NCBI GenBank assembly: GCA_964650405.1
Contig: CAZYTO010000254.1
Span: 1-8,493, forward strand
Reading direction: 5' to 3'
Origin: CAZYTO01 sp964650405
GTDB lineage: Bacteria; Acidobacteriota; Thermoanaerobaculia; Gp7-AA8
Length of the DNA: 8,493 nt
In this document: positions 1-4,881 of the stretch, piece by piece
How the letters are laid out: every line of letters begins with the position of its first letter
Numbering within the stretch: the stretch's first letter is position 1
The notes under the pieces: generated by a model
What the model saw: the letters and a program-made list of their open reading frames with translations, nothing else
Databases searched by the model: none
What the model was told of the DNA's origin: nothing
Translations under genes and position numbers: made by a program

Positions 1-263
1 GTGGTGTTGCTGCTGACGTCGCGCAAGGCCGCGGAGCTGACGAAGATCGCCGTCATCAGCAGCGTAAAGACGCCGAGGGTGGCGTAGTAGTCGGCGATGG
101 CGAAGGGCGCGTTGCGGTCGATGCTGGAAAGATTGAATTCGCCGAGGATCTCATCGGAGCCGAGGGCACCGCAGACCGCCGCGGCGATGAGGAGGAGGAA
201 GACCCAGGGCATCCAGGAGCGGAGCCAGTAACGGAGCTCGAAGGAGGTGAGGTGCCGGAACAT
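1..263 (-). CDS. ABC-2 type transporter permease, N-terminal part (cut by window edge)
   Basis: The first 87 codons are present and the rest lies before position 1. The protein opens MFRHLTSFELRYWLRSW, a short amphipathic start followed by a hydrophobic membrane segment (about residues 18-35, WMPWVFLLLIAAAV). A periplasmic-like stretch follows, then a second membrane segment (about 62-80, YYATLGVFTLLMTAIFVSSA) leading into ALRDVSSNT. This is the usual opening of ABC-2 exporter permeases. The FELRYWLR start and the ALRD motif after the second helix also resemble permeases fused to an M1-family aminopeptidase, but the diagnostic part is not in the window. The start ATG lies 8 bases after the stop of the ATPase gene, so the two are probably one operon and one exporter. 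The ribosome site is weak (GGCGGG). Confidence 0.75.
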   Translation of the reverse strand, partial: MFRHLTSFELRYWLRSWMPWVFLLLIAAAVCGALGSDEILGEFNLSSIDRNAPFAIADYYATLGVFTLLMTAIFVSSAALRDVSSNT

Positions 264-271
264 GCCCGCCG

Positions 272-1144
272 TCAATTCCAGGCCCGCAGCTTCGTGAAGA
301 AGACGTCTTCGAGGTCGGGAGTGCCGGGTGTGAAGCCTTCCCCGAGGGGTGTGGGACTGTAGAGGTGGAGCAGGCGGCGCCCGCCGGAGAGCTTCGTGTA
401 GACGACCTGGTATTGCTCCTCGTAGCCGGCCAGCTCGGCGTTGGCGATGGAGCGCTGCCAGATCCTTCCCTGCAACTGCGTCACGGCATCCTGCGGCCGT
501 CCCTGGTAGAGCACCCGCCCGCGGTTGATGATGGCCATGCTGGTGCAGAGGTCCGCGACGTCGGCCACGATGTGGGTGGAGAAGATGACGATGACCTGCT
601 CGCCGATCTCGGCCAGGAGGTTGTAGAAGCGGTTGCGCTCGGCGGGATCGAGGCCGGCCGTGGGCTCGTCGACGATGAGCAACTGCGGATTGCCGATGAG
701 GGCCTGGGCGATGCCGAAGCGCTGGCGCATGCCGCCCGAGAAGCCGGTGAGGGCGCGCTTGCGGTGCTCGTAGAGGTTGCAGCGCTGGAGCATCCAGGCC
801 ACGCGGTCGTTGCGCTCGCCGGCGCTGGTGATGCCCTTGAGCAGGGCGATGTGGCGGAGCATCTCCTGCGCCGAGGTGCGGGGATAGACGCCGAACTCCT
901 GGGGCAGGTATCCGAGGCGGCGCCGCACTTCGTAAGGCTGCTTCAACACGTCGAGGCCGTCGAGGGTGACGCTGCCGCTGTCGGGCTCCTGCAACGTAGC
1001 CAGCGTGCGCATGAGTGTCGACTTGCCGGCGCCATTGGGACCGAGGAGGCCGAACATGCCCGGTGGAATGGTGAGGGAGACGTCGCTCAGGGCCTGAACG
1101 CCGTTGGCGTAGGTCTTGGAGAGGTGGTCGATGAAGAGGGGCAT
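272..1144 (-). CDS. ABC transporter ATP-binding protein (exporter type)
   Basis: A 290-residue cytoplasmic ATPase that would power the adjacent permease. All motifs are intact: A-loop Tyr12, Walker A GPNGAGKST at 35-43, Q-loop Gln82 (GYLPQ), signature FSGGM at 135-139, Walker B LLIVDEP at 155-161, D-loop AGLD at 163-166 and H-loop His190 (FSTH). After residue 200 comes the typical exporter tail ending TPDLEDVFFTKL, as in CcmA/DrrA-like subunits of ABC-2 systems. The substrate cannot be told. The start is fixed by the A-loop close to the N terminus; later Met codons would cut the nucleotide-binding fold. There is no good Shine-Dalgarno. The bases before the ATG are copies of the TTAAGCGA octamer, which supply only a partial AAGCGA match. 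The permease gene follows after 8 bases. Confidence 0.93.
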   Translation of the reverse strand: MPLFIDHLSKTYANGVQALSDVSLTIPPGMFGLLGPNGAGKSTLMRTLATLQEPDSGSVTLDGLDVLKQPYEVRRRLGYLPQEFGVYPRTSAQEMLRHIALLKGITSAGERNDRVAWMLQRCNLYEHRKRALTGFSGGMRQRFGIAQALIGNPQLLIVDEPTAGLDPAERNRFYNLLAEIGEQVIVIFSTHIVADVADLCTSMAIINRGRVLYQGRPQDAVTQLQGRIWQRSIANAELAGYEEQYQVVYTKLSGGRRLLHLYSPTPLGEGFTPGTPDLEDVFFTKLRAWN

Positions 1145-1146
1145 GG

Positions 1147-1258
1147 TCGCTTAGTCGCTTAATCGCTTAATCGCTTAATCGCTTAATCGCTTAATCGCTT
1201 ATTCGCTTATTCGCTTAATCGCTTATTCGCTTAATCGCTTATTCGCTTATTCGCTGAG
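1147..1258. repeat. 14-copy 8-bp tandem repeat (TCGCTTAA/TCGCTTAT)
   Basis: Fourteen consecutive octamers with no interruption. Twelve are TCGCTTAA or TCGCTTAT. The edge copies are TCGCTTAG (1147-1154) and TCGCTGAG (1251-1258). The inner copies differ only in the last base (A or T). On the minus strand the unit reads TTAAGCGA, and the array ends two bases before the ATG of the ABC ATPase, so it forms the whole untranslated leader next to that gene. Copy number of such an array can change by slippage. Confidence 0.95.
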
Positions 1259-1702
1259 TCATTACGCGCGGGAATGGTTATGGTTACAGCGCGGGCGAAA
1301 TCCGGCTTCCGGAGGACTTTGTGCAAAGCCGGAAGATCCCCTCACGGTCCCTCAGCTGAGTGTGCGCAGTCGATCCACGTCACGCCGGATTGCGCTGCGG
1401 GACCGACCCTCTCCCGCTGGGAGAGGGTGGCGCTGACTCGCTCGCGTTGCCATCGCGATTGCTCCAGCAAGTGAACGAGCTGTCGCCGGGATAGGCATTC
1501 AGGCAGAACGGCCGAACGTCCCGTGCCCCACCCTCTCCCGGGGAGAGGGTCGGCCATGGAGCGCGCAATCTCGCGCAGAAGTGAGTCAGCTCCAGAGCCG
1601 TCAGCGCGGAGTGGCCGGGGTGAGGGGCTTTCCTTTGGGCCACTTCCCATTCGAGCGATGGAGAGCTACTGTCTCCGGAGAAGGTTGCCTGGAGGGGACG
1701 CG
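1259..1702. other. Intergenic region with REP-like hairpins, no gene supported
   Basis: The region lies between the divergently oriented ABC operon and the secreted-protein gene. It contains a TCCGGCTT/AAGCCGGA hairpin (1301-1308 with 1326-1333), two GGGAGAGGG hairpins (separate entry), and an inverted pair GCTGACTC (1432-1439) and GAGTCAGC (1583-1590). Open frames here translate to low-complexity Pro/Ser/Arg text typical of read-through of such repeats and have no family resemblance. Promoters for both flanking genes must lie here or in the octamer array, but I see no convincing -35/-10 pair. Confidence 0.7.
1406..1550. repeat. Pair of REP-like palindromes (ACCCTCTCCC...GGGAGAGGGT)
   Basis: The first hairpin has arms at 1406-1415 and 1419-1428: a perfect 10-bp stem with a 3-base loop. 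The second has arms at 1530-1539 and 1541-1550: the same 10-bp arms around one base. The two identical stems are about 100 bases apart, so they are copies of one element. CCCTCTCCC-type palindromes are common dispersed intergenic repeats in GC-rich bacteria. The copy number in this genome is unknown from the window. Confidence 0.85.
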
Positions 1703-2203
1703 ATGCATCTCAGGACACTCGTGCTGCTGCTCAGCCCCGGTCTGCTCGTTGCCGCCGCGCCGCATCGCCCTGCTGTGGCCGCCCTCTTCGCGAACACCAG
1801 CTTCCGGCGTCTCGACCGGCTGGAGCTACTGCCTGAGCCGGTCCGGAGCAATCTGCTGTCGCACTTCGGGAAGGCGGAACCGGGGTTCAAGTCGCAGATC
1901 GCGAACCCGAATGAGCCGTTCAATTCCGGCGACGCCATCGACATCCGCTTCCCGATGCGGCGCCTGATGTTTGCGGGAGCGAGCGAGACGCTTTCGTTTG
2001 CCTACTACGTCCATGGCGGCATCGCCCTGCACTATCACCTCGTCATCTACCAGCGCGGAACGACGGAACCTGTCTTTTCCGGGACGTTGATCGCCAGTCG
2101 CGGCGGGCGCTATCGCGAACCGCCGGCCACGATCGACGAGTTGAAGCAGTGGCTCAGTGCGGGGGACGTCACCGGCGACGCCGCGGAGATTCACGACTGG
2201 TAG
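1703..2203 (+). CDS. Secreted protein of unknown function
   Basis: A 166-residue protein with a clear signal peptide (MHLRTLVLLLSPGLLVAAA, cleavage near residue 19-20), so it is probably exported. The mature part has an N-terminal charged helix (RRLDRLELLPEPVRSNLLSHF, split here at about residues 36-55) and then alternating hydrophobic segments (about 75-130, including IDIRFPMRRLMF, LSFAYYVHGG and LHYHLVIYQ) that suggest a small beta-rich domain. The C terminus is acidic. I do not recognise a family and see no catalytic motif. The start is chosen because GGAGGGG (1691-1697) stands 5 bases before this ATG and the signal peptide begins exactly here. The open frame continues 60 codons upstream, but only through REP-derived sequence. 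It is a lone gene, converging on the DUF4252 operon. Confidence 0.75.
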   Translation: MHLRTLVLLLSPGLLVAAAPHRPAVAALFANTSFRRLDRLELLPEPVRSNLLSHFGKAEPGFKSQIANPNEPFNSGDAIDIRFPMRRLMFAGASETLSFAYYVHGGIALHYHLVIYQRGTTEPVFSGTLIASRGGRYREPPATIDELKQWLSAGDVTGDAAEIHDW

Positions 2204-2264
2204 AACGCGCAGCACTCGGCACTCGCGGGCTTGCACCTAACGTCCCTATCGGACGATGAAGATG

Positions 2265-2341
2265 AAGGCTGAAAGGCTGGAAGGCTGGAAGGGAAGCCCG
2301 TGCTGCCTCCGGCCCTTTCAGCCTTTCAGCCTTCCAGCCTT
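2265..2341. terminator. Long 8-bp-periodic hairpin between convergent genes, likely bidirectional terminator
   Basis: The 29-base arms 2265-2293 and 2313-2341 pair around a 19-base loop. They have three mismatches, all G against T (G-U wobble when the plus-strand RNA is read). The left arm is itself a tandem array: AAGGCTGA, AAGGCTGG, AAGGCTGG, AAGGG. It sits between the stop codon at 2203 (plus) and the stop codon at 2390 (minus), the place for a shared terminator. There is no clean U-tract on either side, so the termination role is inferred from position and stem strength. Confidence 0.6.
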
Positions 2342-2389
2342 TCGTCACAGCGCATCCCCCGGCTCAGGAGCGATGCGGCGCCCGGCGCT

Positions 2390-2860
2390 TCACCAGCTCC
2401 CCATGCTCGCAAAGCCGTGCTTCCCGTTCATCTCCCGGGCGAAGACGTCGCCGTCGACGACGGCCCGGACGACGGTCGTGTCGTGGCGGTCGTGGTCGAC
2501 GACGAGCATGTCGATGTTCTTTCCGGCGGGGCGGGCGAAGACGTACGTCCAATCGCCGCTGCGGTTGGAGCGGGTCTGGACGATGGGCGAGTAACCGTCG
2601 CGGATGGAGTCGCGGAGGATGGCGGCCACGTCGCGGCGGTCCACGGTCCCGCTGCCCTCGAACGTGGCCACCTGCACGTCGTGCACCCCCTTGGGATGCG
2701 CGACGCGGACGACGAAGCGGGCCAGGCCGAAGAAGGGGATGGGGGTGCGGTGCAGTCCGGGCGTCCGCTGCATGGCGTCGACCACTTCCTCGAAGCCGGC
2801 GCGCAGCGGGATGGCGAAAAGCACCAGGGCCAGGGAGAGCAGCAGCAGACGCTTAGTCAT
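2390..2860 (-). CDS. Exported protein, probable divergent DUF4252 relative
   Basis: A 156-residue protein with a strong signal peptide (MTKRLLLLSLALVLFAIPLRA, split as residues 1-12 and 13-21; cleavage near Ala21). The mature part lines up in pattern with its DUF4252 neighbour. It has a V-x-V-x-x-F strand segment (VQVATFEGSG), then DR plus a helix (VDRRDVAAILRDSI), then a strand with WTYVF, a hydrophobic IDMLVVDHD strand and a final TTVVRAVVDGDVF strand. That similarity is my reading of the text and needs a profile search. The ATG at 2860 is chosen over 2869 because AAGG stands 9 bases before it, while at 2869 AAGG touches the codon. The start lies inside the end of the upstream gene (8-base overlap), so translation is probably coupled. 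It is the last gene of the sigma-factor operon. Confidence 0.8.
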   Translation of the reverse strand: MTKRLLLLSLALVLFAIPLRAGFEEVVDAMQRTPGLHRTPIPFFGLARFVVRVAHPKGVHDVQVATFEGSGTVDRRDVAAILRDSIRDGYSPIVQTRSNRSGDWTYVFARPAGKNIDMLVVDHDRHDTTVVRAVVDGDVFAREMNGKHGFASMGSW

Positions 2861-3488
2861 GGTCGTCATCCTTATCGGACTTGTCTTTCCCGGACTTGTC
2901 TTTGTCGGACTTGTCCTTGTCGGACTTGTCGTGCCTGCCTTTGTGCTCGCCCTTGTCCCGATGCTGGTAGTCCCGATGCTCGTACTCCGTCACGTGGGGG
3001 ATGCCGAAGTTGCCCTCCAGGGAGGCCAGCCGGTCGATGTCGATGGTGCCGACCAGGTTGACGATGGTCAGCTCTCTGGCCTCCGCGGAGAGGACGAGGA
3101 GACCCATCGGCGTGTCGCCGTTGCTCATGTCGAGGTAGATCTCGGTGTTCTCGCGGTACCCCTTCACTTTCACCAGCCGCTTCCACGACGGTCCGAGCTG
3201 GGCGCGGATCTTGTCGATGACGGCCCGGTCGTACGCACCCTCCCGTTCGAACTCGTAGCTGCGGACGTAGACGCCCTGCAGCCCTTTGATGATGTCGCGG
3301 GCCTCGCGTTCGCCGGCGCCCTGGAGGAACTTGGCGGCCAGGCGAAGCATGGGGCCGTCGAGCGTGACGTCGGTGGTCTCGGTGGCCTTGTCGGCCAGGT
3401 CGGGGACGTCGATGTTGAGGCGCTGCTGGGCCGTGAGCGGCACGGCGGCGAAGATCAGAGTGGCGAGGAGGAGAAGCCATTTACGCAT
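2853..3488 (-). CDS. DUF4252 domain-containing exported protein with DKSDK-repeat tail
   Basis: A 211-residue protein. Residues 1-20 (MRKWLLLLATLIFAAVPLTA) are a signal peptide. Residues about 24-165 fit DUF4252: TDVTLDGPMLRLAAKFL, then VYVRSYEFEREG, YDRAVIDKIRAQL, an EIYLDM strand, GLLVLSAEARELTIVNLVG and IDIDRLASLEGNFGIP. The family is envelope-associated and of unknown biochemical function; it often sits beside ECF sigma factors. The C terminus is unusual: a His/charged linker, four DKSDK-type pentapeptides (187-206, the third DKSGK), then DDDHD. This is a flexible charged tail that could bind cations. The start is the Met with AAAGGA 7 bases before it; an upstream in-frame Met (3515) lacks this and would spoil the signal peptide. 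It lies 47 bases after the anti-sigma-like gene. Confidence 0.9.
   Translation of the reverse strand: MRKWLLLLATLIFAAVPLTAQQRLNIDVPDLADKATETTDVTLDGPMLRLAAKFLQGAGEREARDIIKGLQGVYVRSYEFEREGAYDRAVIDKIRAQLGPSWKRLVKVKGYRENTEIYLDMSNGDTPMGLLVLSAEARELTIVNLVGTIDIDRLASLEGNFGIPHVTEYEHRDYQHRDKGEHKGRHDKSDKDKSDKDKSGKDKSDKDDDHD
2870..2930. repeat. 15-bp coding tandem repeat (DKSDK tail)
   Basis: Four 15-bp units centred on CGGACTTGTC encode the DKSDK pentapeptides of the DUF4252 protein tail. Copies differ by single bases, including one Asp-to-Gly change. The array runs into the ribosome-binding sequence of the next gene. Confidence 0.8.
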
Positions 3489-3506
3489 GACGGTGTCCTT
3501 TCGTTC

Positions 3507-3526
3507 GACAGACACGGCGGTCTGTC
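3507..3526. promoter_or_regulatory. Intercistronic hairpin before the DUF4252 gene
   Basis: GACAGAC (3507-3513) and GTCTGTC (3520-3526) form a 7-bp stem with a 6-base loop. It lies in the 47-base gap between the anti-sigma-like stop codon and the AAAGGA ribosome site of the DUF4252 gene. In the mRNA it would sit a few bases upstream of that site, so it could affect translation, mRNA stability or partial termination. The role is inferred from position only. Confidence 0.4.
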
Positions 3527-3535
3527 CTGAATGAG

Positions 3536-3883
3536 TCAGTGGGTTCCGAGCTCCCGGACGTGCTCGCGGGCGGCGTGCACCTTCGAGCTGGTGATGCGCA
3601 GCGCAAGGAGTACTTCCGCTTTGGCGCGCTCACCCTCGAGGCGTGCAAGGTCGGCGATGCGCTGTTGCTGCCGGCGCTCGATTTCATAGTGAGTGATCCA
3701 GGCGCCGCCGCCGAGCGTCAGCAGGACGGCGGCTGCCACGGCCCGCCGCCACGGCGCGTGTGCCGAGGGAGGGCGCTTTGCTGCTTCTTGTTCCTGCTCC
3801 ACCCGCTGCATTACCCGTGCGGCGAACCCGGCCGGCGGCCGCTCGGGGCGAAGGAGGCGCTTCAGATCGTTTTCCAGTTCCAT
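3536..3883 (-). CDS. Single-pass membrane protein, probable anti-sigma factor
   Basis: A 115-residue protein. Residues 1-45 are charged and would be cytoplasmic (ELENDLKRLLRPERPP, then FAARVMQRVEQEQEAAKR). One membrane helix follows at about 46-63 (WRRAVAAAVLLTLGGGAW). The rest is a likely extracytoplasmic coiled coil rich in Glu, Arg and Gln (YEIERRQQQRIADLARLEGERAKAEV read in pieces, about 66-110). The layout and position fit an anti-sigma factor that holds the neighbouring ECF sigma at the membrane. No zinc-finger H-x3-C-x2-C signature of the common anti-sigma class is present; the protein has no cysteine. The ATG overlaps the sigma stop codon by one base (TGATG on the minus strand), with GGGAG 7 bases before. 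A GTG directly before the ATG is a less likely start. Confidence 0.75.
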   Translation of the reverse strand: MELENDLKRLLRPERPPAGFAARVMQRVEQEQEAAKRPPSAHAPWRRAVAAAVLLTLGGGAWITHYEIERRQQQRIADLARLEGERAKAEVLLALRITSSKVHAAREHVRELGTH

Positions 3884-4434
3884 CACAGGTCTCCCAGAGC
3901 TTCCCTCAGCGACTGCAGTGCGCGGTGCAGGATGCTCTTCACGGTGTTCACCGGTTTTCCCACGATCCGGCAGATGTCGGACGGATCGAGGTCTTCCTGA
4001 TAGCGAAGGGTGAGGATGAGGCGCTGCATCTCCGGCAGCCCGGCGATCTGCTCGCGGACGCGCCGGTCGAACAGCGGGTCCCGAGGCTCGGCGGACGTGA
4101 CCACCGGCGGTGCGTCGTCGAGCGGCACGACCACCCGGAACTTCGCCCGCCGCGTCGCATCGATGCAGCGGCGCGAGGTCACCTGGCGCAGCCAGTGGAC
4201 GAGGTGGGAGGCCGACTCCAGCTCGCCGATGGAGCGGTAGAGCTGCAGAAAGACGTCCTGGGCCAGCTCTTCCGCCCGCGTCCGGTCGTTGAAGAACGTC
4301 CGGGCGATGGAGAAGACCATGGCTTCGTGGTCCCCGATCAGCGACGCGAAGGCCTCGTGATCGCCCTCCCGGGCCCGCTGGAAGGTATTGGCCGTTACGT
4401 CCGCCGGCGCAGGTGCCATCGCCAGAACCGTCAT
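3883..4434 (-). CDS. ECF-type RNA polymerase sigma-70 factor
   Basis: A 183-residue sigma factor with only regions 2 and 4, the ECF plan. Region 2 is about residues 18-95: AREGDHEAFASLI, then RAEELAQDVFLQLYRSI, the core-binding and -10 helix, and WLRQVTSRRCIDATRR. A linker with VPLDDAPP follows. Region 4 is about 133-180: LPEMQRLILTLRYQEDLDPSDI, then the helix-turn-helix ending NTVKSILHRALQSLRE, which reads the -35 element. It heads an operon with an anti-sigma-like membrane protein and two exported proteins, so it probably controls an envelope response and its own operon. The start is uncertain: ATG at 4434 is preferred, ATG at 4419 is possible, and a TTG at 4482 opens the frame further. None has a good ribosome site, and translation from a very short leader is possible. 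Confidence 0.93.
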   Translation of the reverse strand: MTVLAMAPAPADVTANTFQRAREGDHEAFASLIGDHEAMVFSIARTFFNDRTRAEELAQDVFLQLYRSIGELESASHLVHWLRQVTSRRCIDATRRAKFRVVVPLDDAPPVVTSAEPRDPLFDRRVREQIAGLPEMQRLILTLRYQEDLDPSDICRIVGKPVNTVKSILHRALQSLREALGDL

Positions 4435-4508
4435 CACGGGAGCTATATACGCGGGAAATGGGGGATCGATTGCAGTGAGCAACGGCGTTCCGGTCGCTGG
4501 ATTTGATG

Positions 4509-4583
4509 GGGCGAGCGGAGGGCGGCGAGCGGCGAGCGGGAAAACCTGGCTCCGCTCGCCGCTCGCCGCCTACCCGCTCGCCC
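4509..4583. repeat. 75-bp inverted repeat built from 7-bp GGCGAGC units
   Basis: The outer arms 4509-4518 and 4574-4583 (10 bp) and inner arms 4521-4539 and 4552-4570 (19 bp) are perfectly complementary. Two bases on one side and three on the other form a small internal bulge. The loop is 12 bases (4540-4551). The inner arm is a tandem array of GGCGAGC. It lies upstream of the sigma operon and would form a very stable cruciform or RNA hairpin. Confidence 0.9.
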
Positions 4584-4607
4584 GCGAAAAGCCCAAGTGC
4601 TTCGCTC

Positions 4608-4637
4608 TTGACTTTTATTCAGCCGCGCGGCTGAATA
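4608..4637 (+). promoter_or_regulatory. Candidate promoter with 22-bp perfect palindrome (operator)
   Basis: TTGACT (4608-4613) is a near-consensus -35 box. CTGAAT (4631-4636), 17 bases further, is a moderate -10 box. A perfect 22-bp palindrome, TATTCAGCCGC followed by its exact reverse complement, fills 4616-4637, covering the spacer and the -10 box. This is where a dimeric repressor would block RNA polymerase. The repressor is unknown and not encoded in the window as far as I can see; winged-helix families such as ArsR/SmtB are possible. Transcription would start near 4643 and run to the right. Confidence 0.6.
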
Positions 4638-4686
4638 TCACCATCGAGTCCGAACGTGAATCATTACCGGTTTCGGGGCGCTCGGA

Positions 4687-4809
4687 ATGTTGCGATCCGG
4701 AAAAACCGCTTCCCCGTCCGGTGCTCGGAACGCCCGCATCATCGCCTGCCTCTGTGGCGCGGCCCTAGTTGGTTTGACGATCTGGGCGCTAGTCACGCTG
4801 ATGGCGTAG
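4687..4809 (+). CDS. Possible 40-residue single-pass membrane microprotein
   Basis: The frame runs ATG to TAG and encodes MLRSGKTASPSGARNAR followed by one continuous hydrophobic helix (about residues 18-40, RIIACLCGAALVGL then TIWALVTLMA). Positive charges before the helix predict a cytoplasmic N terminus. An in-frame stop at 4657 makes this ATG the only standard start. GGGG (4675-4678) 8 bases upstream is a weak ribosome site. It lies about 45 bases downstream of the candidate promoter-palindrome, which is the main reason to take it seriously. There is no recognised family. It may also be chance in a GC-rich intergenic stretch. Confidence 0.4.
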   Translation: MLRSGKTASPSGARNARIIACLCGAALVGLTIWALVTLMA

Positions 4810-4835
4810 GGCACGACGCACCGCAACCAGTGCCG

Positions 4836-4870
4836 TTCCTTCTTCCTTCTTCCTTCTTCCTTCTTCCTTC
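4836..4870. repeat. Five-copy 7-bp tandem repeat (TTCCTTC)
   Basis: Five perfect TTCCTTC units form a 35-bp strand-asymmetric tract (pyrimidines on plus, GAAGGAA on minus). It lies just downstream of the stop of the VioB-like gene and between convergent reading directions. No stable hairpin is visible here, so this is not an ordinary intrinsic terminator. Confidence 0.9.
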
Positions 4871-4881
4871 GCCCTTCCCCG

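Noticed and set aside
365..1162. Long plus-strand open frame opposite the ABC ATPase
   Set aside because: It is antisense to a complete ATPase with every motif, and its translation is low-complexity Ala/Gly/Val text typical of GC-rich shadow frames.
1147..1258. CRISPR array
   Set aside because: The 8-bp units are contiguous with no spacers and no cas genes are near.
1342..1650. Minus-strand frame of 102 codons
   Set aside because: It is translated REP sequence (SPSPRPL, LPGRGWG), a common false gene call.
1523..1702. 60-codon upstream extension of the secreted protein
   Set aside because: It starts inside a REP hairpin and would bury the signal peptide; GGAGGGG directs the ATG at 1703.
2604..3530. 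308-codon plus-strand frame with a hydrophobic LVFVGLVLVGLV stretch
   Set aside because: The apparent membrane repeat is the antisense reading of the DKSDK codons of the DUF4252 gene.
4435..4482. TTG start at 4482 for the sigma factor
   Set aside because: A rare start codon with no ribosome site; it adds 16 residues not expected in ECF factors and overlaps a possible promoter.
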